The notes under the pieces were generated by a model. That model ran no database searches, had not been told where the DNA came from, and was given only the letters and a program-made list of their open reading frames with translations. The position numbers and the translations under genes were made by a program. Positions 56,568-64,000 of a DNA stretch of 64,000 bases are shown here, one piece after another (position 1 is the stretch's first letter; the number at the start of each line of letters is the position of its first letter). The stretch is from Phytophthora sp. 'mugwort' (taxonomy: Eukaryota > Oomycota > Peronosporomycetes > Peronosporales > Peronosporaceae), in the NCBI GenBank assembly GCA_033558025.1, contig JAUCEF010000013.1, positions 3,217,001-3,281,000 of the forward strand. Reading direction: 5' to 3'.

Positions 56568-57220
56568 TCACTGCAAGGCGGGCCGTCCTCCACTGATCCA
56601 TGTTCTTATCCGATGTGTACACGTTGTCGGTGTAAAACTCAGGTCGAGCAAACATATAATTGAGTATTCACGCTTCGTCTGTTTATCGTCAAAACGATTC
56701 CACATCGCATGAGCAGTCTCCTCTTGACCTATCAGTTCAACATCAGCAGCAGGTACACCTGACAAAATGGCATCACGGGCTATGTTATTCTTGGCTTCAA
56801 AATGCATCTGTTGCATTGGATCACACCGGTCAACGTTCCATCCGCGACACTCCAACCAGCAAGTCAAGCGAGTCCAAAAGGCACGTAGCTGTACCACGTA
56901 CAAATCGAAACTGCCTTTCATTTTTGGTACATTGTCCATTAGCCAGCCCAGTGGCAGACATTCGACCAGAAATTCCGGCTGCATTACTACCAATGGATAC
57001 GTTTGCACTAGCGGCATTACTCGCACTCGCAGCCACAACACCAGTTGCAGCATTCGCTACAGAAGTAGTCGTAATGACGGGAGACATAGAATTTACCGTT
57101 GAAGTCACTGTAGAGACGCCAATTTGAGACGATATCACATCGACCCAGAACTCGATTACGGCGTAGACATTCTCTAAGATGTAGCTCACTGTAGACACGT
57201 ACGGCTCCAAAACGTTATTT
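56568..57220 (-). pseudogene. Copia-2 gag, inverted half
   Basis: The minus strand reads a Ser/Ala/Thr-rich start with YVSTVSYILENVYAVIEFW (57228-56830). In another frame (57053-56568) it reads GSFDLYVVQLRAFWTRL, LECRGWNV, NNIARDAILSGVPAADVELI and ETAHAMWNRFDDKQTKREYS, typical of Copia gag. It starts directly after the LTR and primer site at 57221-57500 and points away from the pol part. Confidence 0.75.
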
Positions 57221-57232
57221 GGGCTCATAACC
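57218..57232 (-). promoter_or_regulatory. Copia-2 primer-binding site (internal initiator-tRNA type)
   Basis: Immediately after the LTR end, the minus strand reads GGTTATGAGCCCA. This resembles the Drosophila copia primer site, which pairs with the anticodon-side half of initiator tRNA-Met rather than with its 3' end. Confidence 0.6.
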
Positions 57233-57500
57233 TGATCAGCCGCAAGGTAGAGCTATCGAGAACAGAGAGCCAGGAATCAACAACGATAGGAAGACGAACA
57301 CTATTTATCCACGGAGTAAGAATGGGATTGAGGAGGAAACCTTTCGTAAGAAAACATTCTTGATTAGACTATACTGCATATTAATTATAGTATTACCGTG
57401 TCTCGTTTCTCATCGGTATGTTTATCATACAAATATACAGTCTCACCAACGACAGTTATGTTGAACAGCGGAGCTCGACTTTCCACTATCAGCTCCCTCA
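57233..57500 (-). repeat. Copia-2 LTR, inverted copy
   Basis: This 268-bp stretch is the inverse of 59151-59419, with shared blocks such as TGATAGTGGAAAGTCGAGC, GGTGAGACTGTATATTTGTATG and TTGATTCCTGG. It ends CTGATCA next to the primer-binding site. Confidence 0.85.
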
Positions 57501-57559
57501 GACCTTACTCAATGTATCGAGTGGACCTTCCGGCCAGCCTGATTATTGAAGCGGTTAAT

Positions 57560-59115
57560 AACGTAATAGAATGTGCAAGAACCCGTAGCTGAATTTGACG
57601 CAGCTAAATGGGTTGAGGTCCTAGGAAAGGATTATCGTGCTCTCATGCGGAATAATACCTGGGAACTGGTAGTAAGACCCGAGGACAAAAAGGTGTCTAG
57701 ACAGCAAATGGGTGTTTATGAGAAACGTGACCACTCAAGGAAATGTAGTTCGTCATCGCGCTCGCATCACGTTAAAGGTTGTCAGCAGCGCTACGGAATT
57801 TACTACTGGGAGACGTACTCTCCTGTTGTGGTTCAGGAAGCCGTAAAGTTTATCCTGTTGCTAGCGCTTCACCTGGGACTTTCGTGCTGACATGTGGACT
57901 TTGTAACCGCATTTGAATGGACCGACTGATGACGTTGACACTTATATGGAAATGCCTGAGTATTCGATGAAGGGTCCGTCGTGTCTGCAAACTATTGCGA
58001 AGTTTATATGGCTTAAAACAGGCTCCAATAATATGGTATCACACGCTTGACAAATACCTGAGACAATGCGGTTGTCGTCGTGCAAAGATGGATGGAGATA
58101 TTTACAGTCGATCAGTGAAAGGGAGCTCGATTTTGTAGCGGTTTACGTTGACGACTTGATCATCGTGGGAACTGATGAAAATATTAAATTGATCCTGTGT
58201 GGACTACGGAAAAAGTTTCAGATCAAAGATCTGAGTCCGGTGAACTACTACACATGGAAATTTCTTACCGTCCTGATCAATTATCGTGGGAATCACAAAG
58301 GGGCTACATTTACAAAGTGATGAAACGGTTCGGCTTGGAAAACTTTAGGCCTAGCTACCCCGCAAATACTAGAAGAATCGGCTCGATTCTGTTAATGATG
58401 ATTAACCCGGAGTGAACAACCCTAATACTCCCTATCGATAATTGGTGGCTTGTTTTCAGTACCTGGTACAAGGTACACGCCCGGAGATTGCAAATGCTGT
58501 GCGAACCCTTGGTAAATACATGAGCAGGTATACTAAGGCGCATTTTGTGATGGCAAAACGAGTGTTACGGTGTTCGCAATGAACCCGTGTTTATGGAATA
58601 CTGTGGAAGAAAGCGCAAGCCCTGATTTGCATTTTATAGCCTACGCTGATGCGGATCTTGAAAGCGAAAAGGATGACCGAACCATTACAGGTTTGTTTCT
58701 ACAGATCAATGGATGCACTTACGCCTATAAGAGCCACAAGCAATCTACTGCCATGGTGACACATGCAATACGGAATTTATTGCTACCGCCGAGTGTTCTG
58801 TGATAATTGTTTGGACTCACTATAATTGTAGATAGTTAAACCTTCGTCGATACCGTCTGACTATACTTTTCGAGCCAATCAGTCGGCAATCAAGGTAATT
58901 TAATCTACAAAGGGCAACTACAAGATTAAGGGTGTTGACTTGAAGTACCACAAGGTCAGAGATCTGTATGAACGTGAAGATATCGATGTTCGTCACTGCT
59001 CAACGACCGACATGATCGCCAATATTTTAGTAAGCCGCTCGGACCAACGCAGTTGGCAAGCTGCGCAAATGTCTAAATGTGGTTCCATTTCCAGTGCCGG
59101 AAACCACTGGTAAGA
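57560..59115 (+). pseudogene. Copia-2 reverse transcriptase and RNase H
   Basis: The plus strand encodes the reverse transcriptase start (EWVEVLGKDYRALMRNNTWELV-like, 57573-57890), the active site AVYVDDLIIVG (58120-58160), the RNase H start LHFIAYADADLESEKDDRTITGLF (58570-58803), and the end DLKYHKVRDLYEREDIDVRHCSTTDMIANIL (about 58935-59030). Stops and shifts occur throughout. YVDD is intact. Confidence 0.85.
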
Positions 59116-59150
59116 AACCAAACTCTGCTTGGCGGACCTCAAAGTGGGCG

Positions 59151-59419
59151 TGTCGGAGTTGATAGTGGAAAGTCGAGCTTCGCTGTTCAACACAACTGCT
59201 ATTGGTGAGACTGTATATTTGTATGGATAAACATACCGTTAAGAAACAAAGACACGGTATACTATAGTTAATATGTATAGTCTAACCAAGAGTTATTTTG
59301 AAAGGTTTTCCTCCTCGATCCCATTCTTTTCCGTGGATAAATAGTGTTCGTGTTCCTATCGTTGCTGATTCCTGGTGCTCGGTACTCGATAGCTTTACCT
59401 TCCTGCTGAGAAGCGATCA
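59151..59419 (+). repeat. Copia-2 3' LTR
   Basis: This 269-bp LTR begins TGTCGGAGTTG after a short purine-rich stretch (AAAGTGGG) and ends CGATCA. It is the direct 3' LTR of the pol part and the inverse of 57233-57500. Confidence 0.85.
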
Positions 59420-59958
59420 AAGTCGTCGAATACGATTTGAGCGTCGAAACGACTCAGCTGCATCGCTGAGCTCAGATTCGTCTTCGTCACTCCCACTGTT
59501 TCTAAATTAATTAGCGTTTTTTCCTTTCTGGATAGCGTTATCGCTGGATGCAATAAGCATATATTCTCCTCGAGATCATCATCTTCAGCGCATTGGCAAG
59601 ATCACCTTCCTGGTCGATCTCACTACCAATCACCCCTTCCCCCACCGAAGCTGAGCTTCATCGCGATAATTCAGGCAGCGGATTAACCACAGAGTAGTGG
59701 TTAGACATACCCCGCAGTTATGATCATCCTGAGCCATATCAGCATCAGCCTGCGTGACACATGAGAGATTAACCTCACGTGACATAGACCGATCTTCTAT
59801 CGCAATTGAAGAAGTTACTTCTGCAGCACTCAACGGAGTTGCATCAGGCGCACCTGACCAACCAGGTAATCCACTTCGTTGTGATAGGTAACAGCGTCAG
59901 CACATAGCAGCCGGCCAAGAACCTTAGCACCGCGGCGGTTTACGCCCCTCTTCCGTCA
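59420..59958. other. No gene recognised
   Basis: Short frames only. This is flank between Copia-2 and the next transposase relic. Confidence 0.4.
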
Positions 59959-60843
59959 AAAATGACGGTGAAAGTGATGAGAAAGCTCGAGGAGCTGATC
60001 GACGAGGACTGCCGCATGACACTTGAGCAACTTTGCGACCGTCTCCGCGTAGACCTTGGCGTTGTCGTGAACGCGGCTTCTGTGCACCGCGAGCTGCAGT
60101 CCATGCGGTACTCGATGAAGCGCCTGTGAATTGAGAAGGTGACGATGATTTCAAGCGCCAACACGAGAAGCGCAAGGCCTACGTTGACGAGCTAAACAAT
60201 CACATTAAGAAGGGTAACACGGTGGTTTCTCATGACGAGACTAACTGTAATTTATTTTTATCTAGAAACGAAGCTCTGTCTCGCATTGGTGAGCGCGCTG
60301 TAGTCCAGCTGCCGCCGTCAAAAGACAGCAACCTGCACATCCAAGGCGGGGCGTCGAGGGGTCCGGTTGGTGCTGCTTTGGACTCGTGAAGGCTCGGTCA
60401 AGAAGCAGGAGAACGCGCGCTTCATGGCGGATCTTTTCGTCGCTGCGCTCCGGTCAGAGGAGTTCGAGGAGCTGCAGCCGGCGAAGATGGTGATCGTGGC
60501 GGACAACGCACCTGCGGGCAGCGAGGCGGAGAAATTGGCGCGCGAGTGCCTTGCTGCCGACGGCATTGTGAACCTGAACAAGCTCGTTGTCCTGCGATTA
60601 GGCCCATACAGGCCGATGCTCAACCCGCTGAAGGCCAAGATGCGGCGATTCGTGGCCGAAGCAAGAGGTTATTGTACGTGGCGAGCATGCAACATTTACG
60701 GAGCATGAAATGCAGCTGATGAAGGAAGCAATGGAAGTTAGCAAGCGCGTTATTACCCCTCGACTTGTGTGGCGTTACGAGAGACACTGTCTGCGTCATT
60801 TCTTCGCAGCGGAGCGGGAGGACGACATGCAGCTAGGCGTATA
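59959..60843 (+). pseudogene. Decayed Tc1/IS630-type DDE transposase
   Basis: From ATG 59963, about 55 codons read as helix-turn-helix (KLEELIDEDCRMTLEQLCDRL, ASVHRELQSMRYSMKRL) and end in a stop. Other frames continue with VSHDETNCNLFLSR (first catalytic Asp region), SRIGERAVVQLPPSKDSNLH, then 60367-60708 with MVIVADNAPAGSEAE (second Asp region) and RLGPYRPMLNPLKAKMRRF (third block). The reading order is complete but has at least three shifts or stops. Confidence 0.82.
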
Positions 60844-61076
60844 GTGTAGCTTTGCAGTTTGCTCAAACGTGTACCCATGCATTCAGCAAAACATGAAAAA
60901 TTCATCGATTTTGTTCACTGGAAAGGTGCTGGTTTATATCACTTTGCAACTTGTCTGGTAAAACTTGCGAATTGCCCGGGAAATGGTGTATACCGTATTC
61001 TAGCTGATAATTGTCCGCCTCTGTAAATTGTCACCATACCCAGCTGACCATTCTGTAACCCATGTGACAATTTTTT

Positions 61077-62718
61077 GTTAGTTGTCACCCCACAGAAACT
61101 CTACACCATTCAAATAATTTAGCCAGCTGAGTGCCATCTTGACATTCGACAAACGACGGTGATTGCACGCAATGCGAGGGAGGACCGCGATGCAGGAGGC
61201 GGAAGAAGGCCTTGCCTGCACCAAAACGTCTTCGAGACGTTCGCATTAAAGACGGCTGTGCTCGTGCTAGCGCACAACATTTCCGGCGTCGTCGGCACGT
61301 TTTGACCTGGCATCGATACAAAAAGCAAAACATACAAATCAAAAGTGTGCGTCAGCCGCCGCTGGAAACAGCACGAAGCCCACATGACGATGGCTGCCAA
61401 GACAAAGACCACGCAGCAAAATGCTATCGACAGCAAGGCGCAACCAAGACGCTGTCAGACGACGCTGAAGAAGACTTATTTGGGTGGCCAGTTGCCCTCC
61501 GTTCGCATGGAGTTCCGGGTGTCCGCAAAAAGGCTTGAGTTACTTTGGATATTGCACAAATGTACGATGAGCCACTTTTTATTTCTCTGCTTCGCCGACT
61601 TGGATCGGTATCTTTCTGTCGCGGTATCGGTTGTCCCTACGCTGTCGGACCCGCCATGGCCAAGCGATACCAGAGGACTCGGCACAGGTGGCTAAGGACT
61701 TTGCAACTACAGTGCGGCGCAGAATAGTAGAAGCTGGCGTTATTTATGTCTATAATGCAGACCAAACCGCAGTTTTGTTTTTCGAGTATGTACCCACGAT
61801 TGACCAGCGTGGTGCAAATACGGTGTGGGGCCACATGCGGAGGCAAGAGCAAGGGGTGACCCACAGCTATGCTAATGGCTGGCAGTCTTGGAGCAGGCAC
61901 CAGCCCTGGATTATAGCGAAAATGAAGCCCTAAAAAAGCCAGTAGCACGCGAGGAGAACACGCGCTGCCGAAACGGATTCAGCCGCCGTATATGGCCCAA
62001 AATGGAGGCACTCGCTAAGGAGACAGAAACGGAGGTATTTGCGAGCAGCAAAGGCTGGTGGAACGCCGCGCTCTGTCGTTGCGCTTTCTCGCATCTTTTC
62101 CCGGTGTCGCAGCAGGACGGAAGATCCAGTGATGCTGATCTGGGACGACTTCAGCGCCAACTGGACCACCGAGATTACCGAGTTCGCGGCGGAGAAGAAC
62201 GTCGTGCTACAACGAGTACCTCGCGGATATACCAACTACTGACAACCTGCGAGTATGTCCTGGAAAACCCCGCAGAAGGACCGCATGAGAGGGAAGTTGG
62301 CTGACTACTTGTGCTCCGAGTGCGCTAGAATGCAAGTTCCGAGGGGTAGCGAGGAAACCACGCTGAAACCACCCGACATGAATCGGGTGATGCGGTGACA
62401 GCACGCTGCGTGGGGCGGGCTGAGCACCAAGACTATCAAGGGTATCTTCAAGCGCATCAACTTGTTGTTTGACGAGCGGGAAGGGGCCGATATCGAGACA
62501 AGCGACTCCTGCGCAGTCGACGAAGCGCCTTTGATGGATGCTCTATCGTTGATTGACGAACAGGTCGGGGAAGTAGGCTGTGATGACGACGTAGTTGACA
62601 GATTTGTTTAGCAGGAGGAGTATGTGTGAATATAACGGTACTGCCGTTCATAAGTTCTTTTGTACATTAGATTTTTCACGGTGAGTGGGTTAGGTTGTAC
62701 AGTGGGGTGACAATTAAC
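61077..62718 (+). mobile_element. Pogo-type transposon with both terminal inverted repeats
   Basis: The ends 61077-61093 and 62702-62718 are inverse copies with 16 of 17 matches (core GTTGTCACCCCAC). A TA lies just outside the core on both sides, as expected for pogo/Tc1 insertion. The interior encodes a pogo-type transposase in the plus direction. Confidence 0.78.
61387..62611 (+). pseudogene. Pogo-type transposase of the 61-kb element
   Basis: The DNA-binding start is about 61387 (TKTTQQNAIDSKAQ). The catalytic regions are VIYVYNADQTAVLFFEYVP (61740-61790), VLIWDDFSANWTTEITEFAAEKNV (62130-62205, where the second Asp pair is WDDFSA), and YTNY followed after a stop by a RMRGKLADYL block, then KTIKGIFKRINLLFDE and ALSLIDEQVGEV near the C-terminus (62430-62580). 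There are roughly four frame breaks. Confidence 0.8.
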
Positions 62719-63407
62719 AGCAAGATTACAGTACTTGATATTAGTGAGATTGGTCGAAAAAAGAAATTCTCCTGAATGTGTTGGACCAAATGCTCAGTTT
62801 TGTATGCTTGTGTCGGACGATATGATGTCTATACAAATTGCAAGATATGCTTCAATACACACGATTTCGTTGGACCGAATCCAAAAGGACCAAACCTCTA
62901 CATCTGCGTATGTATTTTCAAAGATATCGTAAAGAAGCCACTCACAAAAACAAGAACGACGAACGCCGCGCTGCGCTTGCAGACTTGCAGACAGCGCCAG
63001 CGACTTGATCGCGCTGGCGGCAGAGCGCATGGGCAGCGAGTGGTTTGCGTTGGACCAACGGGTGCTATTGTGGTATTGATGTGGCTTGCTTGTAGAGCGT
63101 TCACGAAGACATCACAGCTTTCGGTTGTGTCCTGGTAATGTATAGCGTGCCATGGTTTGGCCTGGGTACGCGCGAACCTCCGTAGTAAGTTAGCTCGCTT
63201 CGGGCCCGGTTGCGTACCACACGCATTAAAATGCGAACAGGCTCTCCGCGTATTGTCTAGAAATGATCGTGGCGCGCTATACGCAAACCAAAAGGACACA
63301 ACGTTGCGGACACATATCCTGGATAGCCGCATGCAGGTAAATAGCTGATGCTATTGGCAATTAGGATATTTTATCACGGGAGGACTTGTCGCTCTTACGC
63401 AAAAGAT
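62719..63407. other. No gene recognised
   Basis: Three short repeats of a TTGGACC(A/G)AA word (62781, 62870, 63050) are present. Open frames are short and on both strands. Confidence 0.4.
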
Positions 63408-63889
63408 TTACTGCTGTTGACCATTGTAGCTGCTCTTTGCGACGCATGTGGTACGATGGTGGATACGAAGACTTCGTGTTGCGGAATGCAGCTTGTCACG
63501 GGCTTGGTCAAGTGAGGGGCTGTCCGTGAAGGTGCCACTCCGAATCAATTCACTTTCAATTCGGGTTATCAGAAAACGAAAGTCTGGCAGCCTCTTTCTT
63601 TTGAATTTATCAGGCATATCAGCAGGTGCGAGGATTCGAATGAGCGGGTATCTCTTTGCAAGGTCCGAAACCACCAAAGTTCCCATGCATTAGATATCGT
63701 TCCCTTGGGGAACTCAAAGTCGCTCGGAACCCGATTCAGAGCTCCATGTAGGTGGATACGGGAATCGTGGGTTGGGGACTGTGTAAGATCATCATTGTCG
63801 CCTAACGTGGACGGCGAACCTGACCGCGCAGACTGCATAAATTCGGTAAAGTCAGTTTCCTTTATTGCTGCTCGGATTGCTTCGTTCAC
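63408..63889 (-). pseudogene. Fragment of an oomycete transposon-associated protein
   Basis: The minus strand 63889-63569 reads RIHLHGALNRVPSDFEFPKGT, NAWELWWFRT. A second frame (63686-63408) continues with YPLIRILAPADMPDKFKRKRLPDFRFLITRIE. Similar HxxGxxxRVPxxFxFPxxT text recurs in high-copy oomycete hypothetical proteins. A single frameshift near 63680 joins the halves. Function unknown. Confidence 0.5.
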
Positions 63890-64000
63890 TGAGTTTCTGG
63901 TGGCTAATCCATAGTCAAATTAGTCTATTACTTAGTGTGTCGTTGATTTGTGCAGCTAGGGCGGGGGTCATTTCCTTCAGAGTCGTCACCACCTCAGTAA

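Noticed and set aside
59959..62718. A single large transposon spanning both transposases
   Set aside because: The first belongs to the Tc1/IS630 type and the second to the pogo type, and the inverted ends at 61077 and 62702 enclose only the second.
1..64000. CRISPR arrays, phage genes, bacterial operons, rRNA genes
   Set aside because: No regularly spaced identical repeats, no ribosome-binding-site-led gene chains, and no rRNA-like sequence were seen. The intron-bearing genes are eukaryotic.

Overview
The window reads as nuclear DNA of a eukaryote, most likely an oomycete close to Phytophthora. The reasons are short introns (42 to about 120 nt) with GTACGT/GTAAGT-type donors and CAG/TAG acceptors, closely packed genes with gaps as short as 90 bp, and flanks full of decayed Gypsy, Copia, hAT, Mutator, pogo and IS630/Tc1-type elements of the kind common in oomycetes. 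The organism call is inference. All exon models were read by eye from splice signals and reading-frame continuity.

Layout. 1-2545: no gene recognised. 2546-3812 (-): a six-exon RNA-binding protein with a WW domain and one CELF-type RRM. 4.5-12.1 kb: broken DNA transposons (IS630/Tc1-like, hAT, pogo-like) and an unidentified gene relic with a tandem duplication. 12.2-18.4 kb: an LTR and a plus-strand Gypsy pol fragment joined to a minus-strand Gypsy element that has lost its reverse transcriptase. 19.6-23.05 kb: a Mutator-like relic ending in a Ulp1-type protease. 23.5-24.2 kb: a palindrome-rich repeat with terminal inverted repeats.

25.2-39.4 kb is a gene island with eight intact genes and almost no transposon sequence: a membrane-anchored acid phosphatase (+), a coiled-coil protein (-), a six-exon LarB homologue (-), MOCS3/Uba4 (+), a PHD-finger protein (-), a NEK6/7-type kinase with a long tail (+), a MurL-like epimerase homologue (+), and an ankyrin-repeat protein (-). 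LarB and MOCS3 diverge from 90 bp. The PHD and NEK genes diverge from 622 bp that contain a 20-bp perfect palindrome.

39.4-64 kb is again transposon territory: two nested TA-flanked inverted-repeat elements, a hAT relic, a chromodomain Gypsy pol on the minus strand beside a gag-like ORF on the plus strand, a Copia element (-), a second Copia whose 5' half is inverted, two further DNA transposases, one with both terminal inverted repeats, and a transposon-associated protein relic at the end.

The most notable host genes are two homologues of bacterial cofactor or cell-wall enzymes (LarB and MurL) in normal intron-containing eukaryotic genes, although the organism is expected to lack peptidoglycan. 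No operon-like defence or biosynthetic system was found.
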